From: Thermodesulfobacteriota bacterium
Lineage (GTDB): Bacteria; Desulfobacterota; DSM-4660; Desulfatiglandales; Desulfatiglandaceae
Direction: 5' to 3'
DNA: 23,075 nt
NCBI GenBank assembly: GCA_028278625.1
Contig: JANQDY010000117.1
Span: 1 to 23,075, forward strand
Made by a program: the position numbers and the translations under genes. The notes under the pieces were generated by a model. That model was given only the letters and a program-made list of their open reading frames with translations, was not told where the DNA came from and did not search any database. Positions 14,598-22,950 of the stretch are shown here, one piece after another (position 1 is the first letter of the stretch; every line of letters begins with the position of its first letter).

Positions 14598-17500
14598 ATG
14601 GCGGCTCTAAACAGGTTGGATCAGACGGTGGAAGAAGCGCTGGCCCTTGCGGAGACCTGGCAGACCAGGGCAAATGCGCTGCAGACAAGGGAGGAAAAAG
14701 CGCTTCAAAAGCAGATGGCCCTTTTTTTGGGCAACCCCCGGGACAAGGTGGTCATGACCGCCCTGATAGATCAGAGCTTCCGTTCGGAAGATCCCGACCG
14801 GGTGGCGGATCAGATCAAATACCTCATGGACCGATACGGCGTTCCCGCCTTCTTTTCCGTGGGAGACAAGCTGCTGATGCGGCTTTTCATGGGAATCGGA
14901 CGCCATTTTCCCCACACATCCGTTCCGCGCTTTATCGCCAAAATGCGGGATGATTCCAGCCGGTCGGTGATTCCCGGTGAAGAAGGGGTCTTGAACGAAC
15001 ACCTGGCGATCCGGCGCAAAGAAGGGGTCATCATGAACATCAACCACCTGGGCGAAGCCGTCCTGGGTGAGACCGAGGCCAACAACCGTTTCAAAACCTA
15101 TTTGCAGGACCTTCAAAACCCCCATATTGAATACATTTCCGTCAAAATCTCCACCATCTACTCCCAGATCTCTTCCCTTGCCTTCTCCCATACCGTTGCC
15201 ATACTGGTTAAACGCCTATCCGAGCTTTTGAGAACCGCCGCTGAGAACCGTTTCACGCGATCAGACGGGACCCTGGTTCCCAAATTCGTTAATCTGGATA
15301 TGGAGGAGTACCGGGATCTCGAAATCACCGTGGCCGCCTTTATGGCGACACTGAACCAGGCCCGGTTCAAGGATGTGTCCGCTGGTTTGGCGCTCCAGGC
15401 CTACCTGCCCGATTCTTACCGCATCCAGCGGATCTTGACGGAATGGGCCAGGGAACGGGTGAGGAAGGGTTGCGCCCCCATCAAGATTCGCATTGTCAAA
15501 GGCGCCAACCTGGAAATGGAGAAGGTGGAATCGGCCCTTCGCAACTGGCCCCTGGCCACCTATGACAACAAAGCGGATGTGGATGCTTCTTTTAAACGGA
15601 TGGTGCGCTACGGCCTGCGGCCGGAAAACACCAAAGCCGTCAACATCGGGATCGGATCCCACAACCTCTTTGATCTGGCCTATGCCTTTGTTCTGGCCAA
15701 AAAGAACCGTGTTCTCAAACATTTCTCCGTGGAAATGCTGGAAGGAATGGCGGACCATGTCCGCCGGGCCATTCAGGAGACGGTCCACGATCTGGTCCTC
15801 TACGCGCCGGTGGCCACCCGGGACCAGTTCGTGAGCGCCATTGCCTATCTCATCCGACGTCTGGATGAAAACACGGGGGAAGAGAACTTCCTGCGGCACG
15901 CCTGTTATCTGACCCCGTCAAGCGGCCAATGGGGATATCTGAAGAATCAATTCCTTTGCTCACTTAAGCACCATGACCCAGATCCGGACATCCCGTTTCG
16001 AACCCAGGACCGCAACGAAGAAGCGCTTCAGGAGACAGACGATTTCCCTTATGACGGTCCCTTCAGAAACGTTCCCGACACGGACTGGTCTTTGCCCCCC
16101 AACCGCTCATGGGCCCAGGGGATCAGGGACAAATGGATGAGGGGACCAAAAGATGGGCCTCTGGAAATCCCCCTGGTGGTCTCCGGCCGCGAGATCTTCG
16201 AAGGCCGCGGGACCCGCAAGGTCATGGACCCTTCACGGATGGAGCAGGGGGCTCACCCGGTGATTGCCCTCTGGGTCCGGGCCCATGAGAGAGATCTCAA
16301 TAGGGCGGTTGCCGTGGCAAAGGCAGATCCCGACGGCTGGCGCCGGATGGCGCCGGATGCGCGTCTGAAAGTCCTTGACAGGGCCGCGTTGGAGATCAAC
16401 CGATCAAGGGGAGATCTCATGGGTGCGGCCGCCGCCGAAGGGGGAAAGGTCTTTGGTGAATCGGATCCGGAGGTGTCCGAAGCCGTCGATTTTGTGCGCT
16501 ATTATGCCCGCACCGCCTGTGATCTGGAAAGACTCCCGGGGCTCAGGTTTCGGGGAAAAGGGGTGGTTCTGGTGGTGAGCCCCTGGAATTTTCCGGTGGC
16601 CATTCCCTGCGGCGGTATTGCCGCCGCCCTGGCCTCGGGGAACACCGTCTTGCTGAAACCCGCATCCAGCGCGGTTTTAAGTGCCTGGCTCCTTTGCAGG
16701 TGTTTCTGGCGGGCCGGCATCGGCCAAAACACCCTTCAGTTCGTCCCCTGTTCGGGTGAGGAAGTTGGAAGCCTTATGTCAGCCCATCCCCATGTGGATT
16801 TTGTGATTTTCACCGGCGGAACCGAAACGGGACTCAAAATCCAACGAGCAAGGCCCCAGGGTCTCTTGGCCGCCGAAACAGGCGGCAAGAACGCCACCAT
16901 TGTAACCGCCATGTCCGACCGGGACCAGGCCATCAAGCATGTCGTTCAGTCCGCATTCGGACACTCGGGTCAGAAATGCTCCGCCACCAGCCTGCTGATT
17001 CTGGAAAAACCGGTATATGAGGACCGAAAATTCAAGCGCCAGCTGGTGGATGCGGCGGAAAGCTTCAGCGTGGGGTCCCCTTGGGATTTTCAAAACAGGA
17101 CAGGCCCCCTCATCCGGCCTCCCTCCAAAGACCTCAAGTGGGCCCTCACCCAGCTGGACCCGGGAGAGAAGTGGATTTTAAAACCGAAGATGAAAGGTGA
17201 AAACCCGCACCTCTGGACCCCGGGCATCAAGTATGGGGTTAAACGGGGATCGCGATCCCAAGGAACAGAGTTTTTCGGTCCGGTCCTCTCGGTTCTGTCC
17301 GCGGAAGACCTGGATGAAGCCATTTGCATGGCCAATGAGACCGGTTACGGGCTCACCGCCGGCCTCGAAAGCCTCGACCGCCGGGAGCAGGAATACTGGC
17401 AAAAGCGGATCAAAGCGGGGAACCTCTATATCAATCGGGGCACCACCGGCGCCATGGTGCTGCGCCAGCCCTTTGGCGGCATGGGCAAATCGGCACTGGG

Positions 17501-18218
17501 GGCGGGCATCAAGGTGGGCGGCCCCAATTATCTGGTCCAAATGATGGATTTTGATGAAGTGAAAGCGCCGGCACTGGGGCCGCTCAAGACCGGGAGCCCC
17601 TTTCTTTCGGTCATTCAGGATTGGGAGATGAAGCTTGCCTGGGGACGGCTCAGTGCGTGGCGAAAGGATCTTCAAAAGATCGTTCTGGCGGTTCGAAGCT
17701 GTCTATACTGGATGGACACGGAGTTTTCACTGGAAAGGGATGATGTCAACCTCCGGGGGGAGGACAACATTTTCCGGTACCTCCCCTATGACCGGGTGGT
17801 TTTGCGGATTCACGAAAAGGACTCCCTTTTCGAGATCCTGACACGCGTTGCAGCCGCACGGATTGCCGGGACCGAAACCGTTTTGAGTGTTCAAAAAGGT
17901 CTTAAAAGCCGTGCCGTTGCGTTTCTCCATACAACCGACGGGGCCCTGTTCCTGAACGGACTGGTGCCAAAGGAAGAGACGGACGCGCAATTGATGGAAA
18001 TGCTGCCACAAACGCCCCTGGTGCGCTACGGGGCCCCTGATCGCGTGCCCATGAAAGTGTATCAGGCCGCCGTCGGTGCGGGCTGCCACATCGCCCGTGA
18101 ACCGGTGCTCATGGAAGGGCGCATCGAAATGTGCCACTATTTCAAGGAGCAGAGCCTTTGTAACGCCTATCACCGTTACGGCAATCTGGGGGACAGGCTC
18201 TCCCATGGCTGGAATTAA
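14598..18218 (+). CDS. putA: PutA-type proline dehydrogenase / P5C dehydrogenase
   Basis: The 1206-residue bifunctional enzyme oxidises proline to P5C (FAD) and P5C/glutamate semialdehyde to glutamate (NAD). Proline dehydrogenase barrel: about residues 60-470, with the RIVKGA flavin-site motif at 298-303 and the paired Arg420-Arg421 (LIRRLDEN) that bind the substrate carboxylate. Aldehyde dehydrogenase domain: about 525-1000, with PWNFP at 662-666, general-base Glu760 in AAETGGK and nucleophile Cys794 in GHSGQKC. About 200 further residues form a C-terminal extension, as in long PutAs. There is no N-terminal ribbon-helix-helix domain, so it should not repress its own operon. The ATG at 14598 has AAAGGA about 9 nt upstream and lies 14 nt after the cyclodeaminase stop. 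PutA-type proteins attach to the membrane and pass electrons to quinone. Confidence 0.93.
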   Translation: MAALNRLDQTVEEALALAETWQTRANALQTREEKALQKQMALFLGNPRDKVVMTALIDQSFRSEDPDRVADQIKYLMDRYGVPAFFSVGDKLLMRLFMGIGRHFPHTSVPRFIAKMRDDSSRSVIPGEEGVLNEHLAIRRKEGVIMNINHLGEAVLGETEANNRFKTYLQDLQNPHIEYISVKISTIYSQISSLAFSHTVAILVKRLSELLRTAAENRFTRSDGTLVPKFVNLDMEEYRDLEITVAAFMATLNQARFKDVSAGLALQAYLPDSYRIQRILTEWARERVRKGCAPIKIRIVKGANLEMEKVESALRNWPLATYDNKADVDASFKRMVRYGLRPENTKAVNIGIGSHNLFDLAYAFVLAKKNRVLKHFSVEMLEGMADHVRRAIQETVHDLVLYAPVATRDQFVSAIAYLIRRLDENTGEENFLRHACYLTPSSGQWGYLKNQFLCSLKHHDPDPDIPFRTQDRNEEALQETDDFPYDGPFRNVPDTDWSLPPNRSWAQGIRDKWMRGPKDGPLEIPLVVSGREIFEGRGTRKVMDPSRMEQGAHPVIALWVRAHERDLNRAVAVAKADPDGWRRMAPDARLKVLDRAALEINRSRGDLMGAAAAEGGKVFGESDPEVSEAVDFVRYYARTACDLERLPGLRFRGKGVVLVVSPWNFPVAIPCGGIAAALASGNTVLLKPASSAVLSAWLLCRCFWRAGIGQNTLQFVPCSGEEVGSLMSAHPHVDFVIFTGGTETGLKIQRARPQGLLAAETGGKNATIVTAMSDRDQAIKHVVQSAFGHSGQKCSATSLLILEKPVYEDRKFKRQLVDAAESFSVGSPWDFQNRTGPLIRPPSKDLKWALTQLDPGEKWILKPKMKGENPHLWTPGIKYGVKRGSRSQGTEFFGPVLSVLSAEDLDEAICMANETGYGLTAGLESLDRREQEYWQKRIKAGNLYINRGTTGAMVLRQPFGGMGKSALGAGIKVGGPNYLVQMMDFDEVKAPALGPLKTGSPFLSVIQDWEMKLAWGRLSAWRKDLQKIVLAVRSCLYWMDTEFSLERDDVNLRGEDNIFRYLPYDRVVLRIHEKDSLFEILTRVAAARIAGTETVLSVQKGLKSRAVAFLHTTDGALFLNGLVPKEETDAQLMEMLPQTPLVRYGAPDRVPMKVYQAAVGAGCHIAREPVLMEGRIEMCHYFKEQSLCNAYHRYGNLGDRLSHGWN

Positions 18219-18222
18219 GCTT

Positions 18223-19587
18223 TCATTCTGCTTCGTTTGCTATTCTCATTATCTCCTGTTCTTTTTTTTCGTCAATCTTATCCAATTTGGCTTCTTTCAT
18301 AATCTCAAAATAGGCGTTGTTCAATCTGTCAAATATGTCAAGTGAGGAATCCATTTTTCCAAAATGATAAAATTTGCCCCGCCAAAGACTTTCGTTCATA
18401 TGATCGTAAGTATGATCTTCCGCCAGGTAGACGCCCCCTTTAATCTCATTTATCATGTCCAATGGCAGTGTTGTCGGATTGATATCAATAGGAATATTCT
18501 CTCTTTGCGCCATATCAACCAGTTCGTTAAAATAGATCAGGGCATGGGGTGAGAAAATGATTCCGGTTTGAAGAGCGCCGGGGCCCCAATAACCATTTGT
18601 GATGCCGCGATATGAATCCCTGAGATTGTATGTCATTTCAAAGACCGCATCCTGGTTGAATGAGAGTGAATTGGAGCAAGGCGTCGTTCCATCGCAGGTT
18701 GGAATTCCGAGGAGATTATTGGATATTGATATCCTGAGTTCTTCCCCCATATAGTTCTCCGGCATTCCCCCGACTTTGCCGTCTGCCTGATCCATAAAAG
18801 TGGAGTGATACATTTCAATGCATGGAATACCGGGCTTGGCCAATTGAGCCAGTATTATGCCGGCCAGTGTTGTTGTGAGACCTATAAACACATTGCCCGG
18901 TATGCTCACGGGTCCTGAAACGCCACCCACCGGCATGGTAGAAATGCACAGTGGAATGTCGTATTCCACGGAAAGACGTATTTGTTCAAGAAGAAAAGAT
19001 CGGTATTTTAACATGAGTCCGCTTACGATTGTTACGATAAACGGCTTCTCGGCCAGTTGTTCTCTGCTTCCCCTGACAACGATGGCCATTCTTATTAGCT
19101 TTTCCAATTCAACGGGGAGGTTTCCAGCGCCAAGCATCATGGGCATATTCGTATTGCATATGACATTTGCATTGTCCAGATTGTAATTGTCCGTTGCGAT
19201 GAGATTCCCGTTGATATCAACATGCTCCAAATAGTTGTTTAGCTTGACCGTATCAATGAGTGACTCACTTGATGCTTGCTCAACTTTCTTTGTTTCAGGG
19301 CTATAGTAAGTAGGAGCCCTCATATCTCCTATGACGTACTTTTTATCTTTTCCATATTCTATGAAATTTTCACCGGATCTGTCCCACCATTTGAAATGAT
19401 TCGGTACGGTAGAAAGGGCCTTCTTGGATACATCAATTGGTATCTTTGCAAAATAGTCATCCGTTACCGTGCAATTGTTGGACTTGAATGTTTCGATCGC
19501 AAAATCATTATTGTCAATTTCAATGCCGGTAGTGGCAAGATAATCAAAGATGGCTTCTAACAGTTTTTTCTCATTCTCTAAGCTCAT
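18223..19587 (-). CDS. MttB-family (trimethylamine-type) methyltransferase, non-pyrrolysine
   Basis: The 454-residue cytosolic protein belongs to the MttB superfamily (PF06253/COG5598). Family-like stretches are SVEYDIPLCISTMPVGGVSG in the centre, the PENYMGEELRIS and LGIPTCDGTTP region, and the C-terminal LAEDHTYDHMNES. The reading frame has no internal TAG, so it does not encode pyrrolysine, unlike archaeal MttB. Such members (for example MtgB for glycine betaine, MtpB for proline betaine) pass a methyl group from a quaternary amine to a corrinoid protein, but no corrinoid partner is in the window. The ATG has AAAGGAG at 8 nt. It follows the aminotransferase by 65 nt. Base composition is much lower in GC (24/60 in the row at 19201, against 37/60 in the row at 20521), which suggests a separate origin. 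The substrate is unknown. Confidence 0.85.
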   Translation of the reverse strand: MSLENEKKLLEAIFDYLATTGIEIDNNDFAIETFKSNNCTVTDDYFAKIPIDVSKKALSTVPNHFKWWDRSGENFIEYGKDKKYVIGDMRAPTYYSPETKKVEQASSESLIDTVKLNNYLEHVDINGNLIATDNYNLDNANVICNTNMPMMLGAGNLPVELEKLIRMAIVVRGSREQLAEKPFIVTIVSGLMLKYRSFLLEQIRLSVEYDIPLCISTMPVGGVSGPVSIPGNVFIGLTTTLAGIILAQLAKPGIPCIEMYHSTFMDQADGKVGGMPENYMGEELRISISNNLLGIPTCDGTTPCSNSLSFNQDAVFEMTYNLRDSYRGITNGYWGPGALQTGIIFSPHALIYFNELVDMAQRENIPIDINPTTLPLDMINEIKGGVYLAEDHTYDHMNESLWRGKFYHFGKMDSSLDIFDRLNNAYFEIMKEAKLDKIDEKKEQEIMRIANEAE

Positions 19588-19652
19588 AACGCATCTCCTT
19601 TCAAATTGGGTTTCGTTTTTCTATCAAACTTCTTTTTTGCTGTATGCTACAA

Positions 19653-20993
19653 TCACGAAGGATGTTTCTTACCGCTCGCTTCCCGAATGGTCTCTTCAAA
19701 AATTGTGAGGCACAGATCGATCTCTTCCCTTGAAACCGTCAGCCCCGGCGAGAAACGGATGCTGTTTTCCCCGCACCCAAGAAGGAGCAGCCCTTTATGA
19801 AACGCTTGTTGAATGATCCGGTTGCGCAGTTCGGTGGCTCGCTCCCGGGTTTCACGGTCCTTTACCAGTTCGACCGCCACCATGAGGCCCACGCCGCGCA
19901 CATCTCCCAGGCACTCGTGGGAGCGCTGCAATTCCTTCAAGCCTTTCATGAGCTGCGTTCCCCGTGTCCCGGCATTGGCCATGAGTTTCTGCTCAAGCAG
20001 TTGGATGGTGGCCATGGCGGCACGACAGGAGATGGGGTTTCCGCCAAAGGTGGAGGCGTGTGATCCCGCCTCCCAGTTCATGATGCGGGAGCCTGCAACC
20101 ATGGCGCCCAAGGGCATGCCGGAAGCAATCCCCTTTGCCAGGGCCATCACGTCCGGTGCCACACCGAAATGCTCGGACGCGAACATTTTCCCGGTCCGGC
20201 CCATGCCCGACTGCACCTCGTCGGCCACATAGAGAATGCCGTAGTCCCTGGCGATCCCGTGAAGTTTCTTGTGAAACTCCGGAGGCGGTACGATATAGCC
20301 CCCCTCTCCCTGAATCGGTTCCACGAAAATGGCCGCCACCTCCTCGGGGGGCATGGTGGTTCGAAAGAGGGTATCCTCGATCCAGTTCACGCACTCAAGA
20401 TCACAGTCCGGATAAGTGAGGTTGTAGGCGCAGCGGTAGCAGTAGGCGTAGGGAATGTGGGTAATGCCGGGTACAAAGGGATAATAGTGCTTTTTCTGAA
20501 TGGTTTTGCTGGCCGTAAGGGAAAGGGCCCCCATGGTGCGGCCGTGAAAGGCGCCGTAAAAGGCGATATTCAACTCCCGCCTGGTGTGCCACCGGGCCAG
20601 TTTGAAGGCGGCTTCCACTGCTTCGGCTCCGGAGTTTCCGAAAAAGACCCGTTTGGGCCCGTCTCCCGGCACCAGCGTGGAAAGCTTTTCGGCCAGGTGA
20701 ATCTGCGGGGTGTAATAGAAATCGGTTCCCGACATGTGCAATAACCTGTCAGCCTGGTCCTTGATGCTTTTTACCACCTCGGGATGGCAATGGCCGGTGG
20801 CGCATACACCGATGCCGGACGTAAAATCGAGAAACAGATTGCCGTCCACGTCATGGATCCAAAGCCCCTGGGCCCGATCTGCCACAAGGGGGTAGACTCT
20901 CGTGTAGGAAGGGGAGACGTTTTTGTGATCAAGGGCAATCATTTGGGTGGCCCGAGGCCCTGGAAGTGCTGTTTTGATCTTCGGATATTTCAT
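19653..20993 (-). CDS. Class III aminotransferase, ornithine/4-aminobutyrate type
   Basis: The 446-residue PLP enzyme of the acetylornithine/4-aminobutyrate aminotransferase family is closest by eye to the archaeal Pyrococcus-type ornithine/broad-range aminotransferases that begin KYPKI and continue PGP..VSPSYTR. Visible elements: substrate-loop GIGVCATGHCHPEV near 61-74, GNSGAEAVEAAFKLAR at 119-134, Asp258 in VADEVQSG for the pyridine nitrogen and Schiff-base Lys287 in LAKGIASG. An unusual CYRCAY...CDLEC four-Cys segment lies at 185-201. The ATG at 20993 has AAGGA at 6 nt; a TTG-opened frame at 21113 is longer but unlike the family. It could turn ornithine into glutamate semialdehyde/P5C, feeding PutA. 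4-aminobutyrate or another amino acid is equally possible. Confidence 0.87.
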   Translation of the reverse strand: MKYPKIKTALPGPRATQMIALDHKNVSPSYTRVYPLVADRAQGLWIHDVDGNLFLDFTSGIGVCATGHCHPEVVKSIKDQADRLLHMSGTDFYYTPQIHLAEKLSTLVPGDGPKRVFFGNSGAEAVEAAFKLARWHTRRELNIAFYGAFHGRTMGALSLTASKTIQKKHYYPFVPGITHIPYAYCYRCAYNLTYPDCDLECVNWIEDTLFRTTMPPEEVAAIFVEPIQGEGGYIVPPPEFHKKLHGIARDYGILYVADEVQSGMGRTGKMFASEHFGVAPDVMALAKGIASGMPLGAMVAGSRIMNWEAGSHASTFGGNPISCRAAMATIQLLEQKLMANAGTRGTQLMKGLKELQRSHECLGDVRGVGLMVAVELVKDRETRERATELRNRIIQQAFHKGLLLLGCGENSIRFSPGLTVSREEIDLCLTIFEETIREASGKKHPS

Positions 20994-21125
20994 CAACGTT
21001 CCTTCTCCCATGGCGGGACCGGTATGGGTAAACGAGCGACATTGCCCGCAAGGTTCAACACTTATCAGTGATATCTCTCTTTCAGCCAACGGAACAACAG
21101 CCGGACCTGACAATGGTCATCTGGA

Positions 21126-21156
21126 ATTATACCTGAAAAAGGATGCGTTGTGTTAA
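21126..21156 (-). promoter_or_regulatory. Possible promoter for the aminotransferase
   Basis: On the minus strand a perfect TATAAT (21126-21131) lies 19 nt after TTAACA (21151-21156). The -35 is weak and the spacer long. Transcription would begin near 21119, leaving a leader of about 125 nt before the ATG at 20993. Confidence 0.4.
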
Positions 21157-21174
21157 GAAATCAAATGGAAAGGA

Positions 21175-22644
21175 TCAGGAATCAGGCTTTCCGTCCACAT
21201 CATCCTGCAGAACGCGGTAGGTTTGGATGGGATAATGGAAACCTTTCACCTCGATGGTCCCCACCTCCTCACAGGGAATCTCCCCATTTACGAGGCCCCA
21301 CGTGGCGTGGGAAAGGAAAATCTCTCCGGGTCGGCAGGCCTGCTCCAGGCGGGAGGCCAGGTTGGTGGACAGACCGATGGCCAGGTACTCCATGAAGCCT
21401 TCGGAACCGTAGTTGCCCACATTGGCCATGCCCGTATTGATGCCGCAACGGATCTCGAAGGGAAACTGGATGCCGGCGTTCCACCATTTTTTTCTCAACA
21501 CCGCCATCCGCGTCTGCATCTCCACGGCCATGCGGACGCAGGAGAGTGCATCTTCCCGCTCGCCCTTGGAATCCGGTGCGCCGAAGATGGCAAATACCGC
21601 GTCTCCGGTAAACTGAGGGATGGTGCCCCCATAAGATCGAACAATGCTTGCCATTTCTCCCAGATATTCATTAAGGAGATGTGCCACATCCTCCGGGTCC
21701 GAAGAATCGGCAAACTTGGTGAAATCCTTGATGTCGGAGAAAAACGTGGTCAGCTTGACCCGTTTGTGGGAGAGCTCCGCTGAAAACTCCCCTTCAAAAA
21801 TCTTCTTTGTGATATTGGGATCGATGTATCTGGAAATCTGCTTCTGGGCCTGTTCGAGCCGTTCATTGATGCGTTTGAGCTCTTCAGTCCGCAATGCCAC
21901 TTTCTCTTCCAATCCGGTTTTAAAATCCTGGATCGTCTCCCACTGCATTCTCATGAGGCCGTAGGTCAGCAGGAAACACATATAGATGGGCGCAAAGCCA
22001 TAAAAGGCATGGGCCTGCAAACCAAATAGGGGGAACACGATACCGAGGACACTTCCCAGAACATCACGGCCGATGAGGGCCGCGAAGGTGATGATCCGTG
22101 CCTTTTTTTGGATGGCATTGGAAGCTGTTTTGATGCCGCGATAGAGAATGAAAAAGCTGCACAATAAAAGATAAAGCCCGTAAAGCGGCACTACGGGGAA
22201 AAGAGCTCCGTAACCGTGCTCCCAGCCGGTGGGGGTGTAGAACTTTGCCGGGGCGAGGATCAGGTCGGTAAAGATCACAATGATCAGCCAGAAGATGACG
22301 AAACCGCAGATAATCCACCTGTGAACCGAGATCGGCAACCAAATCAGGCGTTCTTTGAGCCTCTCGCGTCGCCCTGAAATCTGAAGACCGTATTCTATGA
22401 CCAGAATATAGGATGGAATCCCGAATATGTACGGCCACTTGTTCCAGAAATTGGCCTGCGATTCAGTGGCGGACAGATGCAGGAGGCCGCCTGCTCCCAC
22501 GGCTAGTGCCAAGTTCAGGCAAAGGGCGAACAGGAGGCGATTGCTTCTGTCCCGGGGGTTCTGAAAAAGAACGGTAAAACTCAGCACCATAAGGAGTACG
22601 AAGGCGATAATATTGGGCAGGGCATATGGATTCATGGTGGACAA
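21175..22644 (-). CDS. Membrane class III nucleotidyl cyclase, atypical active site
   Basis: The 489-residue protein has seven hydrophobic segments (about residues 10-230, N-terminal 7TM-type sensor region), a short coiled coil (about 240-272, EEKVALRTEELKRINERLEQ) and a class III cyclase domain (about 290-480). Metal-binding Asp304 (FFSDIKDFT) and Asp348 (FTGDAVFAIFG) are kept, as are transition-state Asn428 and Arg432 (TNLASRLE). The purine-selecting positions are unusual: Gln344 instead of Lys, and Leu421 instead of Asp or Thr; the G-D after it is G424-L425. Nucleotide preference is therefore uncertain. It begins at TTG 22644 with GGGAG 6 nt upstream; the ATG at 22635 is 15 nt away and less well placed. 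The gene is followed by the aminotransferase in the same direction, but with its own possible promoter between them. Confidence 0.85.
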   Translation of the reverse strand: MSTMNPYALPNIIAFVLLMVLSFTVLFQNPRDRSNRLLFALCLNLALAVGAGGLLHLSATESQANFWNKWPYIFGIPSYILVIEYGLQISGRRERLKERLIWLPISVHRWIICGFVIFWLIIVIFTDLILAPAKFYTPTGWEHGYGALFPVVPLYGLYLLLCSFFILYRGIKTASNAIQKKARIITFAALIGRDVLGSVLGIVFPLFGLQAHAFYGFAPIYMCFLLTYGLMRMQWETIQDFKTGLEEKVALRTEELKRINERLEQAQKQISRYIDPNITKKIFEGEFSAELSHKRVKLTTFFSDIKDFTKFADSSDPEDVAHLLNEYLGEMASIVRSYGGTIPQFTGDAVFAIFGAPDSKGEREDALSCVRMAVEMQTRMAVLRKKWWNAGIQFPFEIRCGINTGMANVGNYGSEGFMEYLAIGLSTNLASRLEQACRPGEIFLSHATWGLVNGEIPCEEVGTIEVKGFHYPIQTYRVLQDDVDGKPDS

Positions 22645-22720
22645 TCGTCACTCCCAAATAGTCGTTTAGCGGTCTGTAATTCCCATGAGCGGAAAGAGTA
22701 CCCTTATATGCGAAATTTGC

Positions 22721-22790
22721 AAGTGATTTTTCGCGGGTTAAAGGCGGAAAGCGTTTTCTCAAAAGAAGTGATTTTTGCGGTTTAAAGCCG
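22721..22790. repeat. 25-26 bp imperfect direct repeat upstream of the cyclase
   Basis: AAGTGATTTTTCGCGGGTTA starts at 22721 and AAGTGATTTTTGCGGTTTAA at 22766, 45 bp apart. Copies run to 22746 and 22790, share the 11-bp AAGTGATTTTT exactly and continue with TTAAAG/TTTAAAG and a CG-rich end. The copies lie 75-150 bp before the TTG start, where tandem regulator sites are plausible. Confidence 0.6.
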
Positions 22791-22817
22791 ATGATTTCAC
22801 GAATATCGCCGTTTTGA

Positions 22818-22850
22818 CGCAATATATTGCGCCTGGCGCAACATGTTGTG
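22818..22850. promoter_or_regulatory. Array of alternating CGCAA half-sites (operator-like)
   Basis: A perfect 14-bp palindrome CGCAATATATTGCG (22818-22831) is joined by TTGCGCC-t-GGCGCAA (22827-22841, perfect 7+1+7) and CGCAACATGTTGTG (22837-22850, one mismatched pair). In effect four CGCAA half-sites alternate in orientation. It looks like an operator for a dimeric regulator that can bind cooperatively. I do not recognise the consensus. Confidence 0.55.
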
Positions 22851-22950
22851 TCGAGCCCAGGCTTGAAAAACAAAGTCGTGGCTTCACTGGAATGGGGCAG
22901 GGCCAAAGCAAGCCGCCTTTGGGCGTTTCCTGGTTCGTCATAAAACACCA

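Noticed and set aside
18223..19587. Pyrrolysine use in the MttB homolog
   Set aside because: There is no in-frame TAG within the gene; it is read through to an ordinary stop with family-typical C-terminus.
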